This document shows, piece by piece, positions 8,336 through 17,731 of a DNA stretch of 64,000 nt. Location of the stretch: positions 28,097 to 92,096 of the forward strand of contig NZ_WWEQ01000005.1 of the NCBI RefSeq assembly GCF_009857845.1. The letters run 5' to 3'. Each line of letters begins with the position of its first letter. The stretch's first letter is position 1. Under the pieces are notes generated by a model. That model searched no databases. It saw only the letters and a list, made by a program, of their open reading frames with translations, and was not told the origin of the DNA. Source of the stretch: Brevibacterium rongguiense. Lineage in GTDB: Bacteria > Actinomycetota > Actinomycetes > Actinomycetales > Brevibacteriaceae. Both the position numbers and the translations under genes were made by a program.

Positions 8336-8347
8336 TCACGCCGACGC
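8270..8347 (-). repeat. Three copies of the tctA gene end
   Basis: The 14-mer GCTCACGCCGACGC (plus strand) occurs at 8270-8283, 8308-8321 and 8334-8347. On the minus strand each copy reads GCGTCGGCGTGAGC, which is the last tctA codons with the TGA stop. The copy at 8334 is the real gene end; the other two lie beyond it, with related CGCTCACGCCCC pieces between them. Confidence 0.85.
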
Positions 8348-9859
8348 CTCGGCCTCCGCCCGCTCGTTCCTCCGCGCGCGCAGGCGGCCCCAGCCGGTGT
8401 AGGCGAGCGCGCCCAGCAGCACGATGTAGAGGACGATCGCGATCGGCGACTGGAAGAAGACGGCGTAGTCGCCGTCGGAGGACAGCAGCGCGTCGCGCAT
8501 GTTCGTCTCCGCGAGCGGTCCCAGGACCATGCCGATCATGAGCGGCGCCAACGGCACCCCGTAGCGGCGCAGCACGAAGCCCAGGATGCCGATGCCCAGC
8601 AGCATGAAGAGGTCGAACACGGACGACGAGGTCGCGTAGATGCCCAGCCCGCAGAACACCGCGATGCCCGCGTACAGGTAGGGCTCGGGGATGAGGAGGA
8701 GCTTCGCCCACAGCGGCGCGAACGGCAGGTTGAGGATGAGCAGCACCACCATCGCGATGAAGAACGAGGCGAGCAGGCCCCACACGAGCTCCGGGGCGCG
8801 GTCGAACAGCAGCGGCCCCGGCTGCAGCCCGTACTGCCGGAACGCGGCGAGCATGATCGCGGCGGTCGATGAGATGGGCAGGCCCAGTGCCAGCAGCGCG
8901 CCCATCGCGGTGCCCGTCGTCGCGTTGCCGGCGGCCTCGGGGGCTGCGAGCCCGCGGATGGCGCCGTGGCCGAACTGCGGGTCCTTGCGCCGGCGGTCCA
9001 GGCGCCGCTCGAGCCCGTAGGCCATGAACGTCGGCACGTCCGCGCCGCCCACCGGGATGACGCCGAACGGCAGCCCGATCGCGGTGCCGCGGAACCAGGC
9101 GGGCGCGGCCTCCTTGAGCTCCGCGCGGGAGAGGAACGGCCGGCCGGACGAGCGGACGGTCGCGTCGTTGCGCTGGCGCCGGATGCGCGAGGCGGTGAAG
9201 AGCACCTCGCCGAGCGCCAGGACGGCCACCGTCACGGTGACGAGCGAGACGCCGTCGAACAGCTCCGGCACGCCGAACGTGAAGCGCTCCGTGCCGGAGA
9301 CGGAGTCGATCCCGATGACGGAGATCCCGATGCCCAGCACCAGCGCGGCGAGCCCCTTGAGCACCGAGTCGGCCACGACGGACGAGGTGGCGGCGAAGGC
9401 GAACAGCGCCAGCGCGAAGTACTCGGCGGGCCCGAAGCTCGCGGAGAGGTCCGCCAGCTGCGGGGCCAGGAAGACGACGACCACGCAGGAGACGATGCCG
9501 CCGATGAACGCGCCGATCGCAGCGGTGGCGAGCGCCTGCGGGGCGCGCCCGCTCAGGGCCATCTTGTGGCCCTCGAACGTCGAGGCGATCGCCGAGGACT
9601 GTCCCGGCGTGTTCATGAGGATCGCCATCGTCGAATCGCCGAACAGCCCGCCGAAGTACACGCCGGCGAACATGATGAACGCCCCGGTGGGATCGAGGGC
9701 GAAGGTCAGCGGCAGGAGGAGGGCGACCGCCATGGACGAGCCCAGTCCCGGCAGTACGCCCACGGCGGTGCCGAGCAGGCAGCCGATGACCACCCAGAGC
9801 AGGTTGATGGGCGTGAGCGCGTGGCCGAAGCCCTCGATGAGCAGGTGGACGGACTGCAT
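8336..9859 (-). CDS. tctA: Tripartite tricarboxylate transporter, large membrane subunit TctA
   Basis: Twelve-span permease of a TctCBA-type solute-binding-protein-dependent importer for citrate-like carboxylates. The 507-residue length is normal. Family blocks visible include GVLPGLGSSMAVALLLPLTF near the N terminus, MFAGVYFGGLFGDSTMAILMNTPG, and the glycine-rich GVIPVGGADVPTF repeat in the second half. ATG 9859 overlaps the tctB stop by one base (TGATG), so it is the last gene of a tctC-tctB-tctA operon. The substrate cannot be told from sequence. The gene end is repeated downstream. Confidence 0.92.
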   Translation of the reverse strand: MQSVHLLIEGFGHALTPINLLWVVIGCLLGTAVGVLPGLGSSMAVALLLPLTFALDPTGAFIMFAGVYFGGLFGDSTMAILMNTPGQSSAIASTFEGHKMALSGRAPQALATAAIGAFIGGIVSCVVVVFLAPQLADLSASFGPAEYFALALFAFAATSSVVADSVLKGLAALVLGIGISVIGIDSVSGTERFTFGVPELFDGVSLVTVTVAVLALGEVLFTASRIRRQRNDATVRSSGRPFLSRAELKEAAPAWFRGTAIGLPFGVIPVGGADVPTFMAYGLERRLDRRRKDPQFGHGAIRGLAAPEAAGNATTGTAMGALLALGLPISSTAAIMLAAFRQYGLQPGPLLFDRAPELVWGLLASFFIAMVVLLILNLPFAPLWAKLLLIPEPYLYAGIAVFCGLGIYATSSSVFDLFMLLGIGILGFVLRRYGVPLAPLMIGMVLGPLAETNMRDALLSSDGDYAVFFQSPIAIVLYIVLLGALAYTGWGRLRARRNERAEAEASA

Positions 9860-10665
9860 CACAGGCCTCCCAGGATGCCGGACGGCAGGTTGAGCCCCAG
9901 CGCCACATCGAAGCCCAGGTAGACGAGCGAGGCGAACGTCAGCGCGAGCACCAGGTCGAAGAGCGGACGCCGCGAGCCCATCGAGCGGCACACGCACCAG
10001 AACAGGATGGCCGCGGCGATGATCCAGCCCATCGGCACGATGAGCGCGGCGAAGGCCGCGAAACCGCCGGCCGCCCAGCCCAGCGCCGCGAAGTCCGAGT
10101 GCGTGCGGTGGCGCAGGTCGGCCGAGCGGCGCACCCTCACCTGGCCGTGGGAGCCGCCCGCCTCGCCCTCCTCCGGGTGCGCGTTGAGCTGCGAGGAGGC
10201 CAGCGCGGTGGTGAGGGGGGAGGTGAAGGCGCCCTCCTCCTCGGCGGCCTCGCGGGCCTTGAGCTCGTCCGCGTCCGGCTCGGGGAACGTCTCCTCGACC
10301 GGCTCGGGATGGCGGATGCAGGCGATCGCGAGGAGCACGGCGAGCACGTAGCCGGCCACCATGATGATGGCGGGGAAGAAGCGCGGGCCAGGCGGGTCCG
10401 CGTCCTCCACGGTGGGCATCACGAGGATGCCGACGAGGAGGTAGGTCGAGAACGCCGCCATGATGAGCGGCACCAGGAGGTTCGAGCGGCCCTCCCACCA
10501 GGTGCCCTGGCCCCAGCGCACGGGGGCGGGCGCCGCACCCGAGGTGTGGGCGGGCTCCGCACCCGCACCCGAGGTGCGAGCGGCATCCGCGCCAGCGCCC
10601 GCGCCTGTGCGCGCGCTCGCCCTGCCCGCGCTGGTGCTGCCCGCGGTCTCGTCGTGCTCGCTCAC
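9859..10665 (-). CDS. tctB: Tripartite tricarboxylate transporter, small membrane subunit TctB
   Basis: Small four-span subunit of the TctCBA importer. At 268 residues it is longer than usual because of an Ala/Gly/Pro-rich N-terminal tail (about 50 residues, with repeated ARTSGAGAEPAHTSGA-like units) and an acidic cytoplasmic loop (about residues 120-185, FPEPDADELKAREAAEEE) between spans two and three. The spans are recognisable as NLLVPLIMAAFSTYLLVG, FFPAIIMVAGYVLAVLL, and two near the C terminus. GTG 10665 overlaps the tctC stop by four bases (GTGA), coupling the genes. Confidence 0.82.
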   Translation of the reverse strand: MSEHDETAGSTSAGRASARTGAGAGADAARTSGAGAEPAHTSGAAPAPVRWGQGTWWEGRSNLLVPLIMAAFSTYLLVGILVMPTVEDADPPGPRFFPAIIMVAGYVLAVLLAIACIRHPEPVEETFPEPDADELKAREAAEEEGAFTSPLTTALASSQLNAHPEEGEAGGSHGQVRVRRSADLRHRTHSDFAALGWAAGGFAAFAALIVPMGWIIAAAILFWCVCRSMGSRRPLFDLVLALTFASLVYLGFDVALGLNLPSGILGGL

Positions 10666-11711
10666 AGTCTTAGCTCCCCGATGAGTTCGCTGACCTGCTT
10701 CTGGTCGTCCCGGATGAAGTCAGCGAGCGCGGGCCCCGTGAGCCACACGTCCGTCCACTCGTTGCGCGCCAGCGCGTCCTGCCACTGCGCCGAATCGCGG
10801 GTGCGCCGGAGGATGTCGATGAGCTGCCCCGCCTGCTCGTCCGTGATGCCGGGGGCGCCCAGGTAGCCGCGCCAGTTCGTCAGGTCCACCTTGCTGCCGA
10901 GCTCGGTCATGGTGGGGATGTCGATGCCCTCGAGCCGCTGGGGCGCCGCGATGGCCAGCGCCTTCACGCGCCCGGCCTCCACCTGGTCGGAGACCTCGTT
11001 GTAGCCGGTGCAGGCGAAGTCCGAGGTGTGCGAGAGCAGGGTCGCGATCGCCTCGCCGCCGCCGGCCTTGGGAATGTAGGTGAAGGCCGCGGGGTCGATG
11101 TCGTTGGCCTTGGCCAGCTGCGCGATCGTCAGGTGGTCCACGGACCCCGCGGAGCCGCCCGTCCACGTGAAGCGCTCCGGGTCCTTCTTCCACTCGGAGA
11201 TGAGCCCGTCGAGGTCCTTGATGGGGGAGTCCGCGGGTGCGATGAGGACGTCGTAGTCCTCCGCCACGCGGGCCAGCAGGGCGACGTCGTCGAAGCCGAC
11301 GGGGGACTTGTTGAGCACGATGCCGCCCGTCATCGCGGTGCCGGTGGCGAGGATGGTGTCCGCCTGCCCGTCCATCGTGGAGAACCGGCCCAGCCCGATC
11401 GTGCCGCCGGCGCCCGGGATGTTGACCACCTGGGCGTTGTTCGTCACGCCCGCCAGGCGCATGGCCTGCTGGGTCTCGCGGACGAAGCCGTCCCAGCCGC
11501 CGCCGGCCCCGGCGGGCGCGATCATCGTGAGGTTGGCGGACAGATCGCCGGACTTCGTGCCGGAGCTGATGGAGAAGCCCGTCGCCGTGCCCACCGACGC
11601 CACGGCGAGGGCGCCGAACGCAAAGGCGCCCAGGCGGCGGCGCGTGATCCCGCCGCCCTCCGGCTGCGGGCGCGCGGGCTCACCGGGCGGGGTGTGCTGA
11701 GTGTCGGTCAT
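10662..11711 (-). CDS. tctC: Tripartite tricarboxylate transporter solute-binding protein TctC
   Basis: Extracytoplasmic binding protein that captures the carboxylate for TctAB. It is 349 residues long. A twin-arginine signal (ITRRRLGAFAFGALAVAS, residues 22-39) precedes the mature domain, indicating export in folded form. The ligand-binding core shows MIAPAGAGGGWDGFVRE, NIPGAGGTIGLGRFS and WTGGSAGSVDHL, as in Bug/TctC proteins. It is first in the operon. A TAGAGT -10 box (plus-strand bases 11772-11777) lies about 60 bases upstream. Confidence 0.9.
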   Translation of the reverse strand: MTDTQHTPPGEPARPQPEGGGITRRRLGAFAFGALAVASVGTATGFSISSGTKSGDLSANLTMIAPAGAGGGWDGFVRETQQAMRLAGVTNNAQVVNIPGAGGTIGLGRFSTMDGQADTILATGTAMTGGIVLNKSPVGFDDVALLARVAEDYDVLIAPADSPIKDLDGLISEWKKDPERFTWTGGSAGSVDHLTIAQLAKANDIDPAAFTYIPKAGGGEAIATLLSHTSDFACTGYNEVSDQVEAGRVKALAIAAPQRLEGIDIPTMTELGSKVDLTNWRGYLGAPGITDEQAGQLIDILRRTRDSAQWQDALARNEWTDVWLTGPALADFIRDDQKQVSELIGELRL

Positions 11712-11771
11712 CGTCGATCCACATCCAGTCTGCTGCGGGACCGCGCGCGGAGCCCGTGCGCGGTGGGGCCC

Positions 11772-11777
11772 ACTCTA
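11772..11777 (-). promoter_or_regulatory. -10 box (TAGAGT) of the tctCBA operon
   Basis: TAGAGT on the minus strand in the 98-base gap between mmpL and tctC. Transcription would start near 11765 and run about 53 bases before the tctC start. A CCCCGC/GCGGGG stem at 11781-11802 lies just upstream and may end mmpL transcripts. Confidence 0.4.
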
Positions 11778-11809
11778 GCCCCCCGCCGGGGCCCGCGCGG
11801 GGGTTCGCG

Positions 11810-13984
11810 TCAGCGGATGCGCCGCGCGAACGGCCACCAGCTGGCCCGGCCGATGTCGTAGAAGAGGCCCGGGACCAGGAACGAGCGGACGAGGATCGCG
11901 TCGAGCAGCACGCCGAAGGCCACGATGAAGGCGAGCTGGACGAGGAACATGATGGGCAGCACGGCCAGCGCGGCGAACGTCGCCGCCAGCACGATCCCCG
12001 CCGACGTGATGACCCCGCCCGTGCGCATGAGCCCCAGCAGCACACCGGGGCGGGTGCCCACCCGCACGGCCTCCTCCCGCACCCGCGACATGAGGAAGAT
12101 GTTGTAGTCGATGCCGAGCGCCACGAGGAAGACGAACGCGTAGAGGGGCACGGACGGGTCCGCATCGGGCAGCCCGAGCACGTGCTGGAACACGAGCGCG
12201 GAGGTGCCCAGCGCGGTCGCGAAGCTCACGACCGTCAGCCCCACGAGGAGCACGGGCGCCAGCACGGAGCGCAGCAGCAGCATGAGGATGAGCGTGATGA
12301 CCGCGAGGATGAGCGGGATGGCGATGGTGCGATCGCGCTCGGCCGTGTCGTTGGAGTCCAGCGCCACGGCGCTCGGCCCGCCCACGAGCGCATCGGGGTC
12401 CTCGGCGTGGACGACGTCGCGCACCTGGGCCACCGAATCCCACGCCTCCGGGCTGTTGGGGTCCTGGGCGAGCGTAGCCTGGAGCAGCACCCTGCCCTCC
12501 GCCGTCGTGGGCTTCGGGGTGACGGTCTTCGGCGGCCCGCGGCGCGCCCCCGGGCCCGCGTCCGACGCGGTCGCGGTGGGCGTGCGGTCGGTGGCCTGCT
12601 CGGGGACCTTCGTGAGCCGGCCGTCGGATTCGAAGGAGGCCGAGCCGGACTTCATCTCCGCCGAGGTCACCGTGAGCGACTCGACCGTGTCCAGGCGCTG
12701 GAGGGCGCGGGCGACCGGGCGCTGCTCAGCGGCGTCCACGACGATCTGGAGCGGGGAGCCCGAGCCCCCGGGGAAGTGCTTCTCGAGCGTCGCCTGGCCG
12801 TCGCGGGTCTGCGACTGCCCCAGCACGAGGTCGGCCTGGGACACCCCGTCGGCGGAGAACCGCGGCGCCCACAGCGCGGGGATGATGAGGATGATGAGCG
12901 CGCCCAGCCACACCCGCCGCGGGTGGGCCGCGACGAGGCGGGCGATCGAGGCCCACAGCCCCCGGCCCTCGACGCGCTGGGCCCGGGAGCCCGGATCGAC
13001 CGCGGGATCGACGCCGAGGGCGGCCGTGCCCCGGCCGGGCTTGGGTGCGAATGGGAAGAACGCCGCGCGGCCCAGGAGCGCGAGCATGGCCGGCAGGAAC
13101 GTGAGCGCGGCCGCGATCGCGATGACCAGCCCGATTGCGGCCACCGGCCCCAGGGCGCGCGTCGAGGACAGATCCGAGGTCAGGAGGCACAGCAGGCCGG
13201 CGATGACGGTGCCGCCGCTGGCGAGGATCGGCTCCCACGCGCCGCGCAGCGCGGTGAGCGTGGCCCGTGCGCGGCCCACGCCCGGCACCGCGAGCGCGTC
13301 GCGGAAGCGGGCCACGTAGAGCAGGGAGTAGTCCGTCGTGGCGCCCACGACGAGGATGAAGAGGATGCCCTGGACCTGCCCGTTGATGGGCAGCACGCCG
13401 GCGCTGGCCAGGTGCCAGATGACGAAGATCGCGGCGGACAGTGCGGAGACGGAGGTGAGGAGCACGACGATCGGCAGGAGCGGGGAGCGGTAGACGACCA
13501 CGAGGATCGCGAAGACCGCGCCCACGGCCACGAGCAGCAGGAGGCCGTCGATGCCCTGGAAGGCCTCGACGAGGTCCGCGGTGAACGCGGCGGGCCCGGT
13601 GACCTGGACCGTCATCCCCTCCACATCCGCGTCGGCGATGATGGCGCGCAGGGTCTCGACCCCCTCGCCGGCATCCTCGGAGACGATGGGGGCGATGACC
13701 TCGTAGGCGCGCTCGTCGTCGGACGGCACCGGGGGCGATGCCTCGTCGACGATCCCGGCGTCCTGGGCGCGCTCGGTGATCTCCTCGAGCGCGTCGGCGG
13801 CGCGCGCATCGCTGGGGGAGCTCGTGCTGGGCCGCTCGGCGACGATGATGGCGGGGGGCCCGGAGCTGTCGCTGAAGCGCTCCACCCAGTCCGAGGCGCG
13901 CGTCGACTCCGCCGAGCGGGGCAGGAACGAGCTCTGGTCGTTGGTGGAGACCTCGCCGATCCTGCCGAAGTACGGCCCGCCCAC
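11810..13984 (-). CDS. MmpL/RND-superfamily exporter; 5' end out of frame with its start codon
   Basis: Proton-driven exporter of the MMPL group, usually for lipids or hydrophobic compounds. Two repeats of about six spans are visible: the first after DLVEAFQGIDGLLLLV, the second beginning at IAIPLILAVITLILMLLLR. The extracellular domain opens with EVSTNDQSSFLPRSAES. From GTG 13984 the protein has 724 residues but lacks its first membrane span. That span (LIWTLTAVFILGWLAVSGVGG) is encoded in the same frame upstream to about 14180, where no start codon exists. The ATG at 14184-14182, with GGGAG five bases before it, is one base out of register. A missing base near the GGG run at 14173-14175 would restore a protein of about 790 residues. 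Confidence 0.82.
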   Translation of the reverse strand: MGGPYFGRIGEVSTNDQSSFLPRSAESTRASDWVERFSDSSGPPAIIVAERPSTSSPSDARAADALEEITERAQDAGIVDEASPPVPSDDERAYEVIAPIVSEDAGEGVETLRAIIADADVEGMTVQVTGPAAFTADLVEAFQGIDGLLLLVAVGAVFAILVVVYRSPLLPIVVLLTSVSALSAAIFVIWHLASAGVLPINGQVQGILFILVVGATTDYSLLYVARFRDALAVPGVGRARATLTALRGAWEPILASGGTVIAGLLCLLTSDLSSTRALGPVAAIGLVIAIAAALTFLPAMLALLGRAAFFPFAPKPGRGTAALGVDPAVDPGSRAQRVEGRGLWASIARLVAAHPRRVWLGALIILIIPALWAPRFSADGVSQADLVLGQSQTRDGQATLEKHFPGGSGSPLQIVVDAAEQRPVARALQRLDTVESLTVTSAEMKSGSASFESDGRLTKVPEQATDRTPTATASDAGPGARRGPPKTVTPKPTTAEGRVLLQATLAQDPNSPEAWDSVAQVRDVVHAEDPDALVGGPSAVALDSNDTAERDRTIAIPLILAVITLILMLLLRSVLAPVLLVGLTVVSFATALGTSALVFQHVLGLPDADPSVPLYAFVFLVALGIDYNIFLMSRVREEAVRVGTRPGVLLGLMRTGGVITSAGIVLAATFAALAVLPIMFLVQLAFIVAFGVLLDAILVRSFLVPGLFYDIGRASWWPFARRIR

Positions 13985-14260
13985 GCCGGAGACGGCCAGC
14001 CAGCCCAGGATGAAGACGGCGGTCAGCGTCCAGATGAGCCCGCGCGCGCGGCGCGTGGGCGGGGCGGTGCGCGCGGCCGGGTCCTGCGCGGGCGCGGTGC
14101 TGCGCGGGGCGGTGGGCTCGGAGTTCTGGGCCGGCGCGGCGGGGGCCGGGCGGTCAGCAGGCGCGTCTTCATCCCGGCCAGCATATCGGCTCCCGGCCGC
14201 CGAGGTGAGGCCAGGCTAAGGGGCCCGCTCCCGCGGCCGCGGGCACCCGGCGCCGTTGCG

Positions 14261-14266
14261 TAGGGT
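14261..14266 (+). promoter_or_regulatory. -10 box (TAGGGT) for a leaderless ptrB transcript
   Basis: TAGGGT ends seven bases before ATG 14274, so the predicted transcript starts at or next to the start codon. No ribosome-binding site is present in between. Confidence 0.6.
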
Positions 14267-14273
14267 GGGTGCC

Positions 14274-16547
14274 ATGACTGACGACGCGCGCACGGAATCC
14301 GCCCCGCAGGCACCGGAGTCACCGCAGGCACCGATCGCGGCCAAGCACCCGCAGGTCCGCGAGCACCACGGGCATGCCTTCCGCGACGACTACGAGTGGA
14401 TGCGGGAGAAGGACTCGCAGGAGCTGCTCGACCACCTCGCAGCGGAGAACGACTACACCGCCGCGCGCACCGCCCACCTCGCGGCGCTGCGCGAGGACGT
14501 GTTCGACGAGATCCGCGCGCGCACGAAGGAGACGGACATGTCCGTGCCCGTGCGCCGCGGCGGCCACTGGCACTTCGCGCGCACGTTCGAGGGCAAGGAC
14601 TACCCCGTCCAGTGCCGCATCCCGGCGGTCCCCGGCGACTGGACGCCGCCGGCCCTGTGCGACGGGCAGACGCTGGAGGGCGAGGAGGTGGTCCTCGATC
14701 TCAACGCCGAGGCCGCGGGCCACGAGTTCTTCTCCCTGGGCTCGTTCTCGCTGAGCTCGGACGGAGCCCGTCTGGCGTGGGCGGCGGACACCACGGGCGA
14801 CGAGCGCTACCTGTTGCGCGTGCGCGATCTGCGCACCGGCGAGGACCTCCCCGATGCCATCCCCGACACGTTCGGCGGCGCCGAGTTCGACCGCAGCGGC
14901 GAGTTCGTCTTCTACACGACCGTCGATGCCGCCTGGCGCCCGGACACCGTGTGGCGCCACCGGGTGGGCACCCCGGCGAGTGAGGACGTGCGCGTCTTCC
15001 ACGAGCCCGACGAGCGCTACTTCGTGGGCATGTTCCTCTCCCGCTCCGAGCGGTTCGTCTTCTTCGTGACCGAGTCGAAGGTCACCTCCGGTTGGTGGTT
15101 CGTCGACGCCGCGGACCCCCAGGCGCAGCCGCAGCCTGTCTGGCCGCGCGCCGAGGGCGTCGACTACGCGGTCGAGCACGTGGTCGTCGCGGGTGAGGAC
15201 CGCTTCCTCATCACGACGAACCGCGACCGCGTCGACTTCGACGTCCTCGACGTCGCGGTCGCCGATCCCACGGGCCCCGAGCGGCCCGTGATCGGCACCG
15301 CCGAGGGCAAGCGCATCGAGGGCGTTGACGCATTCGAGGGCTTCCTGGCGCTGAGCTACCGCAGCGGCGGCTTCGCCCGCGTGGGCCTCATCCCGCTCGC
15401 CCAGGATGCGCCCGCCCAGGATGCGCTCGCCCGCCCGGCGGGCGCCTCGGCGGCGGAGGCCGGCCCCTACGGGCCCTTGGACGAGGTGGAGGTCGACGAG
15501 CCGATCGGCACCCTGGAGCTCGGGGCGAACCCGGAGTGGGCGCAGCCCACCCTGCGCCTGGCCTACGGCTCGCTCGTGACGCCGGCGACCGTCTTCGACC
15601 TCGACGTCGCCACGGGCGAGCGCACCGTGCTCAAGCGCCAGGAGGTGCTGGGCGGGGTGGACACGGCGGCCTACGAGCAGGCGCTGCGCTGGGCCACCGC
15701 GGCCGATGGCACGCAGGTGCCCATCTCGCTCGTCTGGTGCCGCGATGCCGTGCCCGCCGGCTGGGCGGACGGCGCCGCCCCGGCGCCCGTCCTCCTCTAC
15801 GGCTACGGGTCCTATGAGACGAGCGTCGATCCGTTCTTCTCCGTCCCGCGGCTCTCGCTGCTCGACCGCGGCGTCGTCTATGCCATCGCCCACGTGCGCG
15901 GCGGCGGCGAACTGGGCCGCCGGTGGTACGACGAGGGCAAGACGGTGGCGAAGCAGAACACGTTCACCGACTTCATCGCCGCCGCGGACCACCTCATCGC
16001 CGCGGGCCTCACCGAGCCGGCGCGCCTCGTGGCGACCGGCCGCTCGGCGGGCGGGCTGCTCATGGGTGCGGTCGCGAACATGGGCTACGACCGGTTCGCC
16101 GGCATCAGCGCGGGCGTGCCGTTCGTCGACGCGCTCACCTCGATCCTCATGCCGGAGCTGCCGCTCACGGTCATCGAGTGGGACGAGTGGGGCGATCCGC
16201 TCCACGACCCCGAGGTCTACGCGTACATGCGCTCCTACTCGCCCTACGAGAACGTCGGCGAGCACCCCTATCCGAAGATCCTGGCCCTGACCTCGCTCAA
16301 CGACACCCGGGTGCTCTATGTCGAGCCCGCCAAGTGGGTTGCGCGGCTGCGCGAGGTGGGAGCGGATGCGCTGCTGAAGACGGAGATGGTCGCCGGCCAC
16401 GGGGGCGTCTCCGGGCGCTACGACGCCTGGCGCGAGCGCGCCTTCGAGTACGCGTGGATCCTCGACGTGCTCGGTGTGGGCGGGGTGGGGCGGCCAGGCC
16501 ACGGCGGATCAGGCGCTGACCGGCCGGAGGCGGTGCCGCGTGGATGA
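14274..16547 (+). CDS. ptrB: Prolyl oligopeptidase family protease (oligopeptidase B-like)
   Basis: Cytoplasmic serine peptidase of family S9A that trims short peptides, usually after basic residues. The 757-residue protein has an N-terminal beta-propeller (from DDYEWMREKDS, about residues 30-430) and a C-terminal alpha/beta hydrolase domain. The catalytic triad reads Ser591 in TGRSAGG, Asp677 in SLNDTRV and His709 in GHGG. An in-frame 15-bp duplication encodes AQDAPAQDA in the propeller. The ATG follows a -10 box by seven bases, so the mRNA is probably leaderless. The end overlaps the SdpI-like gene by eight bases. Confidence 0.9.
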   Translation: MTDDARTESAPQAPESPQAPIAAKHPQVREHHGHAFRDDYEWMREKDSQELLDHLAAENDYTAARTAHLAALREDVFDEIRARTKETDMSVPVRRGGHWHFARTFEGKDYPVQCRIPAVPGDWTPPALCDGQTLEGEEVVLDLNAEAAGHEFFSLGSFSLSSDGARLAWAADTTGDERYLLRVRDLRTGEDLPDAIPDTFGGAEFDRSGEFVFYTTVDAAWRPDTVWRHRVGTPASEDVRVFHEPDERYFVGMFLSRSERFVFFVTESKVTSGWWFVDAADPQAQPQPVWPRAEGVDYAVEHVVVAGEDRFLITTNRDRVDFDVLDVAVADPTGPERPVIGTAEGKRIEGVDAFEGFLALSYRSGGFARVGLIPLAQDAPAQDALARPAGASAAEAGPYGPLDEVEVDEPIGTLELGANPEWAQPTLRLAYGSLVTPATVFDLDVATGERTVLKRQEVLGGVDTAAYEQALRWATAADGTQVPISLVWCRDAVPAGWADGAAPAPVLLYGYGSYETSVDPFFSVPRLSLLDRGVVYAIAHVRGGGELGRRWYDEGKTVAKQNTFTDFIAAADHLIAAGLTEPARLVATGRSAGGLLMGAVANMGYDRFAGISAGVPFVDALTSILMPELPLTVIEWDEWGDPLHDPEVYAYMRSYSPYENVGEHPYPKILALTSLNDTRVLYVEPAKWVARLREVGADALLKTEMVAGHGGVSGRYDAWRERAFEYAWILDVLGVGGVGRPGHGGSGADRPEAVPRG

Positions 16548-16902
16548 CGCAATCGCGGCCGCGGTGGTGCTCGTCGCGCAGGCGGGGGTGGCCGCGCTCT
16601 GCTACGTCACGACGCGCCGTGCCGCGCGCGGGCAGCTGGGCCCCAACGGCTTCCTCGGCATCCGCACGCCCGCCACGCGGGCCTCGCCCGAGGCGTGGCG
16701 GCGCGGGCACGAGGCCGCCATGCTCTACGTGCGCTACATGCCGTGGACGGCGGGCGGCTGCGCCGTGCTCGGCGTCGTGGGCTGGATCCTCGCGGGTCCG
16801 GCCGCGGCGCTCACCGTGGGCCTCGTGGGCCTGGCGAGCGCGGTCTTCCTGGTGCTCTTCGCCGCCGTGTTCGCCCAGCTCGCCGCCAAGGACGTGCGCT
16901 GA
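16540..16902 (+). CDS. SdpI/YhfL-type small membrane protein
   Basis: 120 residues with three hydrophobic spans. The cytoplasmic motif GFLGIRTPATRASPEAWRRGH between spans one and two is the hallmark of the SdpI family, whose Bacillus founder gives immunity to a killing factor; most actinobacterial members are of unknown role. GTG 16540 lies inside the end of the protease gene (eight-base overlap), implying co-translation. A longer form from 16474 would only add residues overlapping the protease. Confidence 0.75.
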   Translation: MDDAIAAAVVLVAQAGVAALCYVTTRRAARGQLGPNGFLGIRTPATRASPEAWRRGHEAAMLYVRYMPWTAGGCAVLGVVGWILAGPAAALTVGLVGLASAVFLVLFAAVFAQLAAKDVR

Positions 16903-16942
16903 GCCCCAGGGTGCCGCAGCGCGTGCCCGGCGCCCTGGGCGG

Positions 16943-17731
16943 TCAGGGTACGGCGTAGTCCGCGTCGCGGGCATCCGTGATGAGCATGTGGCCGGGCGCA
17001 TGGCCCAGTGCGAGCTCCGGGCGGGACTCCATGACCGCCGCCTGCGGGGTCACGCCGCACGCCCAGAACACGGGGATGTGGCCGGCCGGGATCGCCACGG
17101 GGTCCCCGAAGTCCGGGGCTCCGAGGTCCGCGATGCCCAGTCCCGCCGGGTCGCCCACGTGCACCGGGGCGCCGTGGACGGCGGGGTAGCGCGAGGTGAT
17201 GCGCACGGCATCGGCCACCCGGTCCGGCGCGATGGGCCGCATCGACACGACGAGCGGGCCGCCCAGCCGGCCGGCGGGCGCGCACCGGCGGTTCGTCCGG
17301 TACATCGGCACGTTGACGCCCTGCTCGATGTGCGCGATCGGGATGCCGGCGGCCAGGAGCGGCGCCTCGAACGTGAACGAGCAGCCGATGATGAACGTGA
17401 CGAGGTCATCGCGCCACACCGCGTGCAGGTCCGTGGGCTCGGCCGTCTTCTCCCCGTCGCGGTAGACGGTGTAGCGGGGCACATCGGTGCGGATGTCGCC
17501 GCCGGCCAGCAGGGGACCCGTCGTCTCGCCCGCGTCGAGCACGCCGAGCACGGGGCACGGCTTGGGGTTGCGCTGGGCGAAGAGCAGCACGTCGAACGCG
17601 AGCTCGCGCGGCACGATGAGGAGGTTGGCGTGCGCGTGGCCGGCCGACCACCCCGCCGTGGGCACGGCGAGCCCGGCGCGGAACTCCGCGCGCGCCTCGG
17701 CGGGGGACAGGTCGCCCGGCGCGGTGGCCAT
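16943..17731 (-). CDS. DUF1445/UPF0317 putative hydro-lyase
   Basis: 262-residue soluble protein of the UPF0317 family, annotated as putative hydro-lyase; the vertebrate relative is a D-glutamate cyclase, but bacterial substrates are unknown. Visible family blocks are [62 protein letters not shown], and the C-terminal CGVTPQAAV with the invariant [11 protein letters not shown] 17731 overlaps the stop of the upstream methyltransferase gene (TGATG). It is the last gene of the three-gene catabolic cassette. Confidence 0.85.
   Translation of the reverse strand: MATAPGDLSPAEARAEFRAGLAVPTAGWSAGHAHANLLIVPRELAFDVLLFAQRNPKPCPVLGVLDAGETTGPLLAGGDIRTDVPRYTVYRDGEKTAEPTDLHAVWRDDLVTFIIGCSFTFEAPLLAAGIPIAHIEQGVNVPMYRTNRRCAPAGRLGGPLVVSMRPIAPDRVADAVRITSRYPAVHGAPVHVGDPAGLGIADLGAPDFGDPVAIPAGHIPVFWACGVTPQAAVMESRPELALGHAPGHMLITDARDADYAVP

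Noticed and set aside
11756..14263. 835-codon plus-strand frame opposite mmpL and the region upstream of ptrB
   Set aside because: Composition is Arg/Gly/His-rich with no hydrophobic pattern; the minus strand has the MMPL motifs.
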